Part shown: in pieces, positions 46,276 to 56,446 of the stretch
Position numbering within the stretch: the first letter of the stretch is position 1
Layout: each line of letters opens with the position of its first letter
Source of the DNA: Planctomycetaceae bacterium
Lineage (GTDB): Bacteria > Planctomycetota > Phycisphaerae > Sedimentisphaerales > UBA12454
Length of the DNA: 64,000 bases
Reading direction: 5' to 3'
Assembly (NCBI GenBank): GCA_021371795.1
Contig: JAJFVK010000004.1
Location: forward strand, 117,922 to 181,921
Notes under the pieces: model-generated
Told to the model about the DNA's origin: nothing
Seen by the model: only the letters and a program-made list of their open reading frames with translations
The model's database searches: none
Translations under genes and position numbers: made by a program

Positions 46276-47088
46276 CTAAAATTTATAAGAGAGACTTAAG
46301 CTGAACCAATATTCATCATTTTCGTTTACGGAATCTTCCCACGATGACTGATAATAGAATCCGGGTGTGAAGGTGAAATTATTTGTAAGCTCGAATGGCG
46401 ATGCTATTTTGAAAACTGCGTGCGACCAGTCGTGATCGACGGAATTATAGCCTGTATTAGGAATGTAAGCGCCGTCGTTGTAAACCACATCAACGCCGAG
46501 TTGTACCGGCTGGCAGGTTGTGTTTGGCAGAATTTTCGGAAAGTTCAAAGTATATCCCAAACCAAAAATGTGAAACGAGCCGCCGTAATCGCGAACATCC
46601 GAATGCGATTCGGCCGGCCATAAATATACAAAAGTATAACTTGGCACAAGACCGCCGGGTAAAATCTTCGGCCATGAAAACGAAGAAAACACTTCCTGCA
46701 TATTGGCTGTTTTTCTTGACATGCCGGGATAGGAATAATATGCCCATCCGATTTTATAATCTGTTGCAAAAATATCATCTTTGAAGAAGCTGCCGGTATA
46801 ATATAGGGTGTAATCCAGTTCCTTGCTGTCTTCGAAGCCGCTTTGGTTTGCCATCGACGCCCAGATGTTAACGCCAAAGCCTGTTTGGTAAAGGTCCAAA
46901 TCTATGCTCGGCTGAAATCCGCCGTGATTGTCAGGATAGCAATCGAAGCCTCTCCATATATATCTGCTTACATACGTCGCATCGAATGTGACGCCAAGTT
47001 TCTTTTGCGGTTGGGTTTCCTGTGCGGCAGAAAGAACTGCGGTGCAGGCAAAAAAGATGACTATTCCAATTAAAGGTTTTCTGTCTAT
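46276..47088 (-). CDS. Outer-membrane beta-barrel protein with no ATG/GTG/TTG start
   Basis: 270 residues if begun at 47088. The sequence has a signal peptide (DRKPLIGIVIFFACTAVLSAA), then FDATYVSRYIWRGFDCY, alternating beta strands and a terminal SLSLSYKF as in outer-membrane proteins. No ATG, GTG or TTG occurs in frame before 46899, which would cut off the signal peptide. GAGGTG lies five bases before ATA at 47088. Either ATA is used, or a missing A in the AAAA run (47088-47091) hides a GTG start. Function unknown; porin-like. Confidence 0.72.
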   Translation of the reverse strand: MDRKPLIGIVIFFACTAVLSAAQETQPQKKLGVTFDATYVSRYIWRGFDCYPDNHGGFQPSIDLDLYQTGFGVNIWASMANQSGFEDSKELDYTLYYTGSFFKDDIFATDYKIGWAYYSYPGMSRKTANMQEVFSSFSWPKILPGGLVPSYTFVYLWPAESHSDVRDYGGSFHIFGLGYTLNFPKILPNTTCQPVQLGVDVVYNDGAYIPNTGYNSVDHDWSHAVFKIASPFELTNNFTFTPGFYYQSSWEDSVNENDEYWFSLSLSYKF

Positions 47089-47246
47089 TTTAACACCTCA
47101 ATGATTACGTCAGACTTCTACTATATCGTCCAATAATTGAATGGAAATTCAATGTTTTTTGAAATCAGGTATTTACTGAAATAGAAATAGATACAGACTC
47201 ATTCAAAAAGTGCCGAAATACTAATGGTATAATGGAGAAATGCCAA

Positions 47247-49394
47247 ATGCTTGAGAAATCAAATAATAAAATTCCTCTGAAGCGCTACATTTCGCAGCGG
47301 TTCTTCAAAGCCGCTCTGCTTCCGCTTTTGGTGATTGAGTTGGCATTAGTTATAATATATTTTACGGTTAATGCTTACAACGCTTTTCAGACCAAACAAA
47401 CTCTTGAAAAAATCAGTAAATCGCATTTGCAGGAAATCACCACCGGCCAGGCTTCAAGGATTAACGTACAACTTAATTCTGTTACATCGCTGGCTTACGT
47501 GCTTCAGCGTGAAACCGAACTATTTTTTAATAAGCCCGACTTGTTTGTGCGAACAGCAGATACTGCGAATTATGAGTTTGCGAAGAACGGTGTTTATTAC
47601 AAATTGAAAGATGATGGGGGATGCAGCCTTTTTTATTCATCGCTATATCCGATCAGAGACGCGGAAAAAGAAAAGGCGGTGGGGTCCGAATCGCTCGACC
47701 CTATTTACCGAAATATTTATGAAAGCAACCGAAATATTGTCGCGGTTTATCTTAATACCTACGATTCGATGAATCGTTATTATCCATTCATGGAAGATTG
47801 TTATTCTCAATATCCGGCAGATATGAATATACCGGAATACAATTTTTATTATCTGGCCGACGCAATTCACAATCCGGAACGAAAACCTGTCTGGACGGAG
47901 TCGTATCTCGACCCGGCGGGAAAAGGGTGGATGATGTCGTGCATTGTTCCGATTTACAAGGGAGAATTTCTCGAGGGCGTAGTGGGTATCGATATCACGA
48001 TAGATGAATTTATAAAAAATATTCTGGCACTGAATCTTCCGTGGAACGCCAAGGCGTTTCTGGTTGATTCCAACGGTATCATTATGGCAATGCCACAGGA
48101 AGCAGCTGAAGTGTTCGGCTTACAGGAACTTCAGAAATACGTTTACACGAATAAGGTTTATCAGGACACATTCAAACCAAACGAATTTAATCTGAAAAAC
48201 AGCCGGAAGGAAATTGCTGAATCGGTAACGAATCTTATGGACAAACAGAAAGGCGTTGAAAGGCTCAATATAGGTGCTGCATCATATTTTCTCACACAGA
48301 CAACAGTTGACGAGACAGGCTGGAAATTGTTCATTATCGCCGACAGAAATATAATTATTGCACCAGCGATTGCTCTGGTAAAAAATTTCGAAATCGTTGG
48401 ATATCTGGCCATAGGTCTGATGGTATTGTTTTATCTGACGTTTTTCGCTTATCTGTTTAGGCACACGGCTATAATATCATCCGAACTGGCCTATCCTGTT
48501 GAGGCTATTGTTAAAGCGAGCTGTAAAATTTCCAAAGGTGATTATAATGCGGTGTTTACGCCGAGTAAAATAACGGAAATGGAACTTCTTTCATTCACAT
48601 TTAGGGAAATGGCGAATGATCTTAAGAATTTACATTCTAATTTGGAATCAGCGGTAACGGAACGAACATTACAATTGGAAATGATAAATCAAGAATTAAA
48701 AAACTTTGTGTATGTTGCATCGCACGATCTTCGTGAGCCGTTACGGAAAATAACGGTCTTTGCGGAAATGCTTAAAAATTCTCTCAAAGACAAAGTTGAC
48801 AATTCGGAAGCGGAAAATCTGCATTATATGGTTGACGGCGCAGAGAGAATGAAAAAAATGATTGACGGGCTTCTTGTTTATTCGCGAGTAAGTATGCAGC
48901 CGCACCCGTTCCAGCAAATAGACCTTAACGAAATTGTAAGCCAGATCAGCAAATTCGAGCTGTCTGTTCTTATCGAGGAAAAGAATGTAATCCTCGAAGT
49001 ACCAAAACCACTTCCGGTTATAATGGGTGATGAATCGCAGATAACCCAGCTTTTACAAAATCTTATCGCCAACGGAATAAAATATCAGAAGAAAGATAAT
49101 AAACCGATAATCAAAATCACATCCAAATCAGCCGCTGACGGTATGACGCAAATAGAAGTAGCAGATAACGGAATAGGAATCAAGCCCGAATATCACAGTG
49201 CCGTATTTGGAATGTTTAAACGCCTGCATGGCAAAGAATACGAAGGTACGGGAATTGGCCTTGCCACGTGCAAGAAAATTGTTGAAAGACACAATGGCAA
49301 AATCGGCCTCGAATCACAGCCCGACCAGGGCTCGACATTCTGGTTTACAATAGGCCAAGTGCCGGCAATGGCGAGCACAGTGGTCAATACCTGA
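47247..49394 (+). CDS. Sensor histidine kinase with extracytoplasmic Cache-like domain
   Basis: 715 residues: membrane helix (about 18-42), a 330-residue extracytoplasmic region with Cache features (FLVDSNGIIMAMP), a second helix near 390-410, HAMP-like linker, HisKA with FVYVASHDLREPLRKI, and HATPase with ANGIKYQ, DNGIGIKPEY and GTGIGLA. ATG at 47247 is chosen for GGAG nine bases before it; 47232 would add MEKCQ. No cognate response regulator is adjacent. The kinase half is nearly the same as in the next gene. Confidence 0.9.
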   Translation: MLEKSNNKIPLKRYISQRFFKAALLPLLVIELALVIIYFTVNAYNAFQTKQTLEKISKSHLQEITTGQASRINVQLNSVTSLAYVLQRETELFFNKPDLFVRTADTANYEFAKNGVYYKLKDDGGCSLFYSSLYPIRDAEKEKAVGSESLDPIYRNIYESNRNIVAVYLNTYDSMNRYYPFMEDCYSQYPADMNIPEYNFYYLADAIHNPERKPVWTESYLDPAGKGWMMSCIVPIYKGEFLEGVVGIDITIDEFIKNILALNLPWNAKAFLVDSNGIIMAMPQEAAEVFGLQELQKYVYTNKVYQDTFKPNEFNLKNSRKEIAESVTNLMDKQKGVERLNIGAASYFLTQTTVDETGWKLFIIADRNIIIAPAIALVKNFEIVGYLAIGLMVLFYLTFFAYLFRHTAIISSELAYPVEAIVKASCKISKGDYNAVFTPSKITEMELLSFTFREMANDLKNLHSNLESAVTERTLQLEMINQELKNFVYVASHDLREPLRKITVFAEMLKNSLKDKVDNSEAENLHYMVDGAERMKKMIDGLLVYSRVSMQPHPFQQIDLNEIVSQISKFELSVLIEEKNVILEVPKPLPVIMGDESQITQLLQNLIANGIKYQKKDNKPIIKITSKSAADGMTQIEVADNGIGIKPEYHSAVFGMFKRLHGKEYEGTGIGLATCKKIVERHNGKIGLESQPDQGSTFWFTIGQVPAMASTVVNT

Positions 49395-49510
49395 GTCCTA
49401 TAACAATTATTACAAAGTCTAAAATAATTATTAAATCGTTCCAAAACGCATATTAGTAATTCACCTCTAAAATATAGCCGAAAGAAGATATATACTTTGT
49501 AAGAGCACTA

Positions 49511-51331
49511 ATGGATAACGTTAAGACATCACTGGTACGAAAAGTTGCTATCTGTATAGGACTGATATTTGTCCTGTTGCTGTCTCTCATTCTATTCGCA
49601 TCCCAAGCAATAGTTCTGTCAGGTTTCCAAAAACTTGAGAAGCAGGATGTCCAAACAAATCTTACACGTGCCCAGCACAGTATCAACAATGAAATCAATG
49701 GTTTAGCCAGAACGTGCGGCGATTGGGCGATATGGGACGATGCACGTGATTACGTACTCGGCAAGAAGTCTGACTTTGTCACTGCTAACATTACAATGGA
49801 AGTTTTGTCAAATTTAGAACTTAATTTTATGATTTATTTGGACAAGGAAGGAAAAGTTGTCCATTCATCAGTTGTCGATTATGTAAATAAAACTGACGCC
49901 AATCTCCCTGAAGGACTCGAGGCGCTTCTTCTTAGCAAAAAGCTGTTAGCGAATCTTAAAGAGCCTGAAGACTGTAAAACAGGGATTGTGATACTATCCG
50001 ATATTCCGGTATTGGTTGCGGCTCAACCGATAACAAATAATAACCGGAAAAAACCAATAAATGGAATGTTAATACTGGGCCGTTATCTGGATAATAATGT
50101 TATCGAGAAATTGCGCAAGAATACCTGCCTGGATGTTAAAATCTCAAAAAAAGAAATCAAGGCGGCATCACAAACTCAAGATGTCGTTGAAATATTGGAT
50201 AAGAATATAATTTCAGGATATACTAACGTTTATGACATCGGCACGGATAAGCATATTACCTTGCAAATAGATATGCCGAGAAAAATATACCACTACGGCG
50301 AAAATACCATTCATTATTTTATCTTTACGATGGCATTAATCGCACTTTTGATTATGGCCAGCCTGCTGTATATTTTACAGATAATAGTGCTCAAGCCGCT
50401 GGATACACTTACGTCTAATTTTAACGAGCTCGACAAAAACGAGAATATTAGCACAAAACTATACACGGAACGCACTGATGAAATTGGAAGTCTTGCCCGC
50501 TCGTTTGATTCGCTGATAGGGCATTTGAAACAGCGAATGAGAGAATTGGCTGAAAAACAGTTTATGACAAATTGCCTGAATATCGAATTGACAAAGGCTT
50601 CTGATAAACTTCAGGAAACAAACGCGGAACTTAAAAATTTCGTGTATGTCGCATCGCACGACCTGCGCGAGCCTTTGCGGAAAATAACGGTCTTTGCCGA
50701 AATGCTTAAAAATTCTCTCAAAGACAAGATAGACCATTCAGAAGCGGAAAACCTGCATTATATGGTTGACGGCGCCGAGAGGATGAAAAAAATGATTGAC
50801 GGTCTGCTTGTTTATTCAAGAGTAAGCACACAGCCGCATCCATTCCAGAAAGTTGACCTTAATGAAATAGTCTCGCAAATTGGCAAGTTCGAGCTGGCTG
50901 TTCTTATCGAAGAACAAAATGTGATCCTCGAAGTACCAAAACCTCTGCCGCTCATTGTTGGAGACGTTTCACAGATGACACAACTAATGCAGAACATTAT
51001 AGCCAATGGAATAAAATATCAGAAGAAGGGCAACAGACCAGTAATCAAAATCACATCAAAACCTGCCGCTGACGGCATGGTGCAAATAGAAGTAACGGAT
51101 AACGGCATTGGCATAAAGCCTGAATATCACAGTTCTGTATTTGGAATGTTTAAACGCCTGCATGGCAAAGAATACGAAGGTACGGGAATTGGTCTTGCCA
51201 CGTGCAGAAAAATTGTCGAACGGCACAACGGTACAATCGGCCTCGAATCACAGCCCGGCCAAGGCTCGACATTTTGGTTCACAATTGCCCAGGTGTCTGC
51301 AACTATCGCTCAACCGGCTAACACGCAATAG
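49511..51331 (+). CDS. Sensor histidine kinase with CHASE4 domain
   Basis: 606 residues: helix (about 12-35), extracytoplasmic CHASE4-type domain with TCGDWAIWDDARDYV, second helix (about 272-298), HAMP (RTDEIGSLARSFD), coiled linker, HisKA (VASHDLREPLRKI) and HATPase (DNGIGIKPEYHSS, GTGIGLATC). The ligand is unknown. The last 235 residues almost repeat those of the upstream kinase, while the sensor halves are unrelated. Confidence 0.92.
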   Translation: MDNVKTSLVRKVAICIGLIFVLLLSLILFASQAIVLSGFQKLEKQDVQTNLTRAQHSINNEINGLARTCGDWAIWDDARDYVLGKKSDFVTANITMEVLSNLELNFMIYLDKEGKVVHSSVVDYVNKTDANLPEGLEALLLSKKLLANLKEPEDCKTGIVILSDIPVLVAAQPITNNNRKKPINGMLILGRYLDNNVIEKLRKNTCLDVKISKKEIKAASQTQDVVEILDKNIISGYTNVYDIGTDKHITLQIDMPRKIYHYGENTIHYFIFTMALIALLIMASLLYILQIIVLKPLDTLTSNFNELDKNENISTKLYTERTDEIGSLARSFDSLIGHLKQRMRELAEKQFMTNCLNIELTKASDKLQETNAELKNFVYVASHDLREPLRKITVFAEMLKNSLKDKIDHSEAENLHYMVDGAERMKKMIDGLLVYSRVSTQPHPFQKVDLNEIVSQIGKFELAVLIEEQNVILEVPKPLPLIVGDVSQMTQLMQNIIANGIKYQKKGNRPVIKITSKPAADGMVQIEVTDNGIGIKPEYHSSVFGMFKRLHGKEYEGTGIGLATCRKIVERHNGTIGLESQPGQGSTFWFTIAQVSATIAQPANTQ

Positions 51332-51334
51332 CTA

Positions 51335-52294
51335 TCAGGGCAGTTCCTGCAAAAGCTCAAGAATTTCCTCTCTTTTTGGCAGCGATTCCTGCGCGCCGAA
51401 TTTCGAACACGTCAAAGCGCCCGCAGCGCAGGCGAATTTAGCGGCTTTTTTGGCATCGTTCTCCACCGCGCAGCAGGCCGCGAAAGCGCCGTCGAATGCG
51501 TCGCCGCAGGCGGTATGGTCGGCAAATTGAACTTCAAAAGGCAGAATCTGTTCGGTTCCGTTTTTATCGACGACAAGTGCGCCTTTTCTGCCGAGTTTTA
51601 TTACCGCGCAGCCTACGCCTCTTGCGATAAGGTCCGAACCGATAAGTTTGGCGGTGTGAATGTTATGATTTGGCGAAGTACTAAGTTCTGCCGCTTCGGT
51701 AAAATTCGGTACTATGATGTCGGCCGTGTAGTAATCCAGCGGTAATTCTCCGCTTTGAGTTTGGAACTGTTCGCTGGAAAGCGATGGGTCAAGAATTACT
51801 TTTGCGTGCGAGAGTTTGCCGGCTCGTATTGCGCTGATGACAAATTCAGACGGCAGTTGTGCATTCACCAGGCACACGTCCGTGCTGGAAATCACCCGCT
51901 CAAACTCGGCAGTGCTGATATCCGCAGGAGTTATCGCTTTATTTGCGCCTTCGGAGATGACAGTTCGATTCGCACCGGCACTGTTTACGAAAGAGACACT
52001 GACGCCGGTACTTTTCGCCTCGGCGTTGAAGATAAAATCGCAATGAACGCCGAAATCGGCCAAATTATCACGAATCATATCGCCGAACTGGTCATTTCCT
52101 ACTTTGCCGACGAGGTATACATCGCAATCGCAAAGGGCCGCCTGAATCGCCTGGTTAAGACCGCATCCTGCTGGGGTGTATGAGAAACTGCTGCCGTGCA
52201 CCGGCTGGGATTTTTCAGGGAATTGTTCGCAACGCATGGCCATATCTATATATACGTTGCCAAAAACGATTACTTTCGGCTTTGACCTTGCCAT
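51335..52294 (-). CDS. PfkB-family (ribokinase-like) carbohydrate kinase
   Basis: 319 residues. PAGCGLNQAIQAA and VGKVGNDQFG are ribokinase N-terminal signatures. The anion-hole motif reads TACGDAFDGAF where GAGDAF is usual; the catalytic Asp is kept. Ribokinase is the nearest guess. GGAGAGGT precedes the start. It ends three bases from the converging kinase gene. Confidence 0.88.
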   Translation of the reverse strand: MARSKPKVIVFGNVYIDMAMRCEQFPEKSQPVHGSSFSYTPAGCGLNQAIQAALCDCDVYLVGKVGNDQFGDMIRDNLADFGVHCDFIFNAEAKSTGVSVSFVNSAGANRTVISEGANKAITPADISTAEFERVISSTDVCLVNAQLPSEFVISAIRAGKLSHAKVILDPSLSSEQFQTQSGELPLDYYTADIIVPNFTEAAELSTSPNHNIHTAKLIGSDLIARGVGCAVIKLGRKGALVVDKNGTEQILPFEVQFADHTACGDAFDGAFAACCAVENDAKKAAKFACAAGALTCSKFGAQESLPKREEILELLQELP

Positions 52295-52595
52295 AAATAC
52301 CTCTCCATATAAGACTATACCAACGGTCTTAAAAAATTACGTTTGAACATCGCTGGTTAGCGAAGCCGGCATAATGACTTATAAACCGTCAAACTCGCTA
52401 TTAAAAACACCTGTGGTGTTATAAAATACAAACTATTTATGTCTTTTGCAACACACTAATTTTACTATACTAATCGCGATGGAATTTTACTGCCCTAAAG
52501 GGTATAAAAGAATTTGACTTGCATCGCGCTTATGGATAAACTGACCGTATACTTCAAAGGCAACTTTTTTTACAGCACTTATCTGGATAATATTT
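52295..52595. other. Intergenic region before purF
   Basis: Contains the 102-base repeat at 52316-52417, a half copy of the 'taaattcc' repeat at 52466-52505, and a possible purF promoter TTGACT (52514-52519) with TAAACT (52537-52542), 17 bases apart. No guanine riboswitch was recognised. Confidence 0.5.
52316..52417. repeat. 'taccaacggtcttaaa' structured repeat, copy 1
   Basis: Shares 'tataccaacggtcttaaa', 'ttagcgaagcc', 'gcataatga' and 'aactcgctattaaaaa' in the same order with 57816-57917. AACGGT and ACCGT can form an outer stem around an inner GGTT/AGCC-type stem. Confidence 0.7.
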
Positions 52596-54035
52596 ATGGA
52601 CAAAAAAGAAAATTGTGGTCTTTTTGGAATTTTCGGAGATCCTGATGCCGCTGAAAAGACTTTTTATGCTTTGCATAGTCTTCAGCATCGTGGGCAGGAA
52701 TCTGCCGGCATAGCGACAAGCAATGGTGAAGAAATCAAATTGCACGTCGGAATGGGACATACGACACGAGTTTTTCGCAGCGGAAAAGACGTTTTGGCAG
52801 CGCTCAAAAATCCGATTGCAATCGGTCATGTCCGTTATTCGACAAGCGGTTCGAGAAATATCTGCAATGCGCAGCCTCTTTTGAGTGAATATTCGCGCGG
52901 GCAGGTTGCGGTCGCTCACAATGGAAATCTGATAAACGCCTCAATGCTTCGCGATGAATACGAAGCGTACGGAAATATTTTCAAATCGACGAACGATACT
53001 GAAATAATTATACATTTGCTGGCAAAGCCTTCGCATGTTGCCAAGCCGGATCCGCTTGGACACGTTCTGGGGCATTTGCAGGGCGCGTTTTCGCTGCTGT
53101 TTTTGTTTCCGGACAGAATCGAAGCGGCTCGCGACTCTTATGGCATAAGACCTTTGTGCATTGGCAAAACCAAAAGCGGTGCTTACTGTTTCGCAAGTGA
53201 AACTTGTGCGTTGGATACGATTGACGCCGAGTATGTCCGCGAAGTGCAGCCGGGTGAAATTGTTACGCTTGATAAAAATGGCCTGCGCAGCAGATTTTTC
53301 GTCAAGCCGGAAAGTATTACTCCCGCTCACTGCATTTTTGAACATATTTACTTCGCAAAGCAGAGCAGTTATATTTTTGGTGAGAACGTTCACGAAGTCC
53401 GCAGAAGATGCGGGGCACAAATTGCCAGAGAGCATCCTGTCGATGCTGACGTCGTTATTCCAGTTCCGGACTCCGGCACTTCGGCGGCTATCGGTTACAG
53501 CGATGAAAGCAAGGTCCGGTTCGATATGGGATTTGTGCGAAGCCATTACGTCGGCAGAACATTTATTTCTCCCGGCCAAGACGTTCGCGACCTTGCGGTC
53601 AAACTGAAACTTTCGGTCGTTAAGGAAGTGGTAAAAGGCAAACGAGTTATTGTCGTTGACGATTCAATCGTTCGCGGCACAACCACAAAAGGCAAAATCA
53701 CCGCCTTGAGAAACGCAGGCGCAAAAGAAATACATATGCGTGTGAGCTGTCCGCCGATTAGATTCCCATGTTTCTACGGCGTGGACTTCCCGACAAGGGA
53801 AGAATTGCTTGCAAACAACAGAGATATGCAGCAGATAAAAGAATACCTTGATGTTGACAGCGTCGGCTATCTTTCGCTTGAGGGAATGCTCGCATGTGCA
53901 TCGCTGCCGAAAAATCATTTTTGCACCGCGTGCTGGAGCGGAAAATATCCTCTGCCGGTTACGGCGATTGTAAGCAAATTTATGATGGAACGTTATCAAA
54001 TGCAGCTCTTCGACGATGAGCCTGTGCAGTTATAA
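52596..54035 (+). CDS. purF: Amidophosphoribosyltransferase
   Basis: First step of purine synthesis. 479 residues. Cys7 in KENCGLFGIFG is the amidotransferase nucleophile exposed after removal of a six-residue propeptide, as in Bacillus PurF. PRPP loop VIVVDDSIVRGTTT. C-terminal Cys residues (FPCFYG, FCTACWSGKYP) fit the Bacillus-type [4Fe-4S] cluster, an oxygen-sensitive form suited to an anaerobe. Confidence 0.97.
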   Translation: MDKKENCGLFGIFGDPDAAEKTFYALHSLQHRGQESAGIATSNGEEIKLHVGMGHTTRVFRSGKDVLAALKNPIAIGHVRYSTSGSRNICNAQPLLSEYSRGQVAVAHNGNLINASMLRDEYEAYGNIFKSTNDTEIIIHLLAKPSHVAKPDPLGHVLGHLQGAFSLLFLFPDRIEAARDSYGIRPLCIGKTKSGAYCFASETCALDTIDAEYVREVQPGEIVTLDKNGLRSRFFVKPESITPAHCIFEHIYFAKQSSYIFGENVHEVRRRCGAQIAREHPVDADVVIPVPDSGTSAAIGYSDESKVRFDMGFVRSHYVGRTFISPGQDVRDLAVKLKLSVVKEVVKGKRVIVVDDSIVRGTTTKGKITALRNAGAKEIHMRVSCPPIRFPCFYGVDFPTREELLANNRDMQQIKEYLDVDSVGYLSLEGMLACASLPKNHFCTACWSGKYPLPVTAIVSKFMMERYQMQLFDDEPVQL

Positions 54036-54089
54036 TATTGAAAATTTTCGATATTCAATCTTAAATCTTAATTTTTCTAATGGACTGTA

Positions 54090-55157
54090 ATGACTGAATA
54101 TTTGACTTATGCAAAATCAGGCGTTGACATCGACGCCAACGACGTGATGGTCGATAGGATTCGCTCATCGGTACAAAGTACGTACGGCCCCCGCGTAATA
54201 GACATCCACGGCGGTTTCGCCGGATTGTTTCGGCTGGACTACAGCGAAAAACTTTTCAAAAAGAATTATAAGAACCCTGTACTTGCCGCCTGTACTGACG
54301 GCGTCGGCACAAAAATGCTCGTCGCAAGGGATATGCAGCGATTTGACACTGTCGGCTTTGACCTTGTTGCCATGAATGTCAACGATATGCTTGTGATGGG
54401 AGCAGAGCCGCTGTTCTTCCTTGATTATCTTGCGGTTAATAAACTTGAACCGGCGAAGGTTGCCGAGCTTGTCGAAAGCGTTTCGGCCGCGTGCAGACTC
54501 GCCAATTGTGCTCTTATCGGCGGCGAAACCGCTGAAATGCCGGACATTTATCGAAAAGACGATTTCGATATGGCGGGCTTTGCCGTCGGCGTTGTCGAAA
54601 AAAACAAAATAATCAATGGCTCGCAGGTAAAGACCGGCGATGTAATTCTTGGCCTTGCCTCAAGCGGCCTGCACAGTAACGGCTATGCGCTTGCCAGACA
54701 CATCTGCTTTAAGAAAATGAAATTGAAAGTTGATGATGTAATTGCCGAACTTGGCAACAGAACCATCGGCGAAGCGCTGCTGGCTCCGACGAAAATTTAC
54801 GTTCGTCCGATTATAAAATTATTATCGCAATACAAATCCAAGCATATCGTTCACGCTATGGCTCACATCACCGGCGGCGGACTGCCCGGCAATGTCCCGC
54901 GCGTACTTCCCAATAATTGCGATGCCGTGCTTGACAAATCAAGCTGGAAGAAAGAGCCGATTTTCGATTTCCTGCAGCAAAACGGACCAGTCGAAGAAGA
55001 AGAAATGTTCCGTGTATTTAATATGGGTATTGGTTATGTGCTGGTTGTTGCGCCGGACTTTGCGGCTTCTGTCGCGAAAAAATTACGTTCGTTTGGCGAA
55101 ACTGTTTATAAAATCGGTACTATCAAACGTGGAAACGGAAACGTTATAATTAAATAG
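54090..55157 (+). CDS. purM: Phosphoribosylformylglycinamidine cyclo-ligase
   Basis: Fifth step of purine synthesis. 355 residues: TYAKSGVDIDA, ACTDGVGTKM, MNVNDMLVMGAEPLFFLDY, IGGETAEMPD and SSGLHSNGYAL are all present. The N-terminal insert IDIHGGFAGLFRLDY is the expected substrate-binding stretch. It lies 54 bases after purF and is probably cotranscribed. Confidence 0.96.
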   Translation: MTEYLTYAKSGVDIDANDVMVDRIRSSVQSTYGPRVIDIHGGFAGLFRLDYSEKLFKKNYKNPVLAACTDGVGTKMLVARDMQRFDTVGFDLVAMNVNDMLVMGAEPLFFLDYLAVNKLEPAKVAELVESVSAACRLANCALIGGETAEMPDIYRKDDFDMAGFAVGVVEKNKIINGSQVKTGDVILGLASSGLHSNGYALARHICFKKMKLKVDDVIAELGNRTIGEALLAPTKIYVRPIIKLLSQYKSKHIVHAMAHITGGGLPGNVPRVLPNNCDAVLDKSSWKKEPIFDFLQQNGPVEEEEMFRVFNMGIGYVLVVAPDFAASVAKKLRSFGETVYKIGTIKRGNGNVIIK

Positions 55158-55224
55158 CGTATCTCGTGAAGTGTATCTCGTATTTAGTATTGTGTATCGC
55201 TTCGCGTTTCACGCTTCACGAATA
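55158..55224. repeat. 'gtatctcgtgaag' repeat
   Basis: 'cgtatctcgtgaagtgtatc' followed by 'tcgtatttagtattgtgtatc' and 'gcttcgcgtttcacgcttcac'. Shares its words with the block nested at 40806-40862. Confidence 0.6.
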
Positions 55225-55230
55225 ACAATT

Positions 55231-56232
55231 ATGTTTACAACCAAAAGACCACCGTTATTTGTCTCTTTTCCTGCTGCGGTGATTTTCTATACTGTTTTTG
55301 CCATTGTGCTTTTTTATCCGCATCAGCAGAGCCTTGTTTCGTACAAACGTCTTTTTCCGCTGGAAACAATTATCGCATCGGCAGGTGTTTTCATTCTTTG
55401 TCGAAGATGGGTGCTGTCGTTTTTCGCTTCGCTTGCCGGCGGCGCGGTTTACGGTTTCGGTACGTATGCCTGTTCTCTTTTGTGTTACCATCCGTTCGCT
55501 GGGTTAGTGTATGCGATGGTTCCGTGGACGTTTGTACCGGCTGTTTTCTTTTACCGCTGGACGAATCTTGACAGATTGAACACGAAAATCATTTCAGGCC
55601 TGCTTGTTTTTCTTTCGGTGCTTTTTATTTTGTCTGCGTATCAATACGCTGCGAAAAAATATTTTTATCCGATACCTGTGCAAACGCATCTTTCACCGCA
55701 TGCGATGCTTGGCGTTATCGACCCGATTGGACAAAAGTCTGATGTTTTTGCGCCGGGCTTTTATCACGTCTGCATCGCCGGATTAGTTATGGGAATTGCC
55801 GTACTGATAAAGACAGGGAGAATCAGCGTAATACTTTTATTTATGATTACTTTGTTCGCCGCTTTTTATAAACCTGTTTTGAATGTTCCGCCTGTGGTTT
55901 GGGCTTCGATTCCTGTTTTGATATGTTCGGTGCTTATCGCGTCAGGGCTGGAGACTATTATACTCGCCGGCGCAGGTGACAGTAAATGGCTGGTGATAAC
56001 CGTTGGAATACTGCTGATGTTGAGTGTTGCGGATGTTTTCATAACGCACAATCATTCTGTGATTCCCATTTCGGCGGCTCTCTACGGCGTGAGCGCGGTT
56101 TCAGTAATCGCGGTGTATTTTATCGCCGGCTCGAATCTCTCGTGGCATCTTTTGAGAATGTTCATTTTATACGCAGCCGTGTTCCTCGATATTTTCATCA
56201 GCACCAGATATAATATAGATATGATATTTTAA
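55231..56232 (+). CDS. Hypothetical polytopic membrane protein
   Basis: 333 residues with roughly nine to ten membrane helices and short loops. One longer loop (about 150-175) reads KKYFYPIPVQTHLSPHAMLGVIDPIG. I recognise no family. ATG at 55231 lies just after the repeat; the longer in-frame start at 55171 would place the repeat in the protein. Probably read through from purM, ending at the hairpin at 56270. Confidence 0.7.
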   Translation: MFTTKRPPLFVSFPAAVIFYTVFAIVLFYPHQQSLVSYKRLFPLETIIASAGVFILCRRWVLSFFASLAGGAVYGFGTYACSLLCYHPFAGLVYAMVPWTFVPAVFFYRWTNLDRLNTKIISGLLVFLSVLFILSAYQYAAKKYFYPIPVQTHLSPHAMLGVIDPIGQKSDVFAPGFYHVCIAGLVMGIAVLIKTGRISVILLFMITLFAAFYKPVLNVPPVVWASIPVLICSVLIASGLETIILAGAGDSKWLVITVGILLMLSVADVFITHNHSVIPISAALYGVSAVSVIAVYFIAGSNLSWHLLRMFILYAAVFLDIFISTRYNIDMIF

Positions 56233-56269
56233 AAATTAAAATCTCTGTGGTTATAATAGCGCATAAAAG

Positions 56270-56305
56270 TGGCGGGACATCGAAGCGAAATCCCGCCTTT
56301 GTTTT
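56270..56305 (+). terminator. Terminator after purM and the membrane protein gene
   Basis: GGCGGGA (56271-56277) pairs with TCCCGCC (56291-56297), followed by TTTGTTTT. Confidence 0.7.
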
Positions 56306-56446
56306 ATGGCTCTTTCTTTTTTGCGTTTTAGCTTTTTGCCATGCCTACCGTTTTACGATCAGCCCTGACGAAACGTATCAAGATGAATAAGCCGGTTTAA
56401 GTTAAACTTGACTCTTATCGAGACATCGAGCCATTTTAGTTTTATT

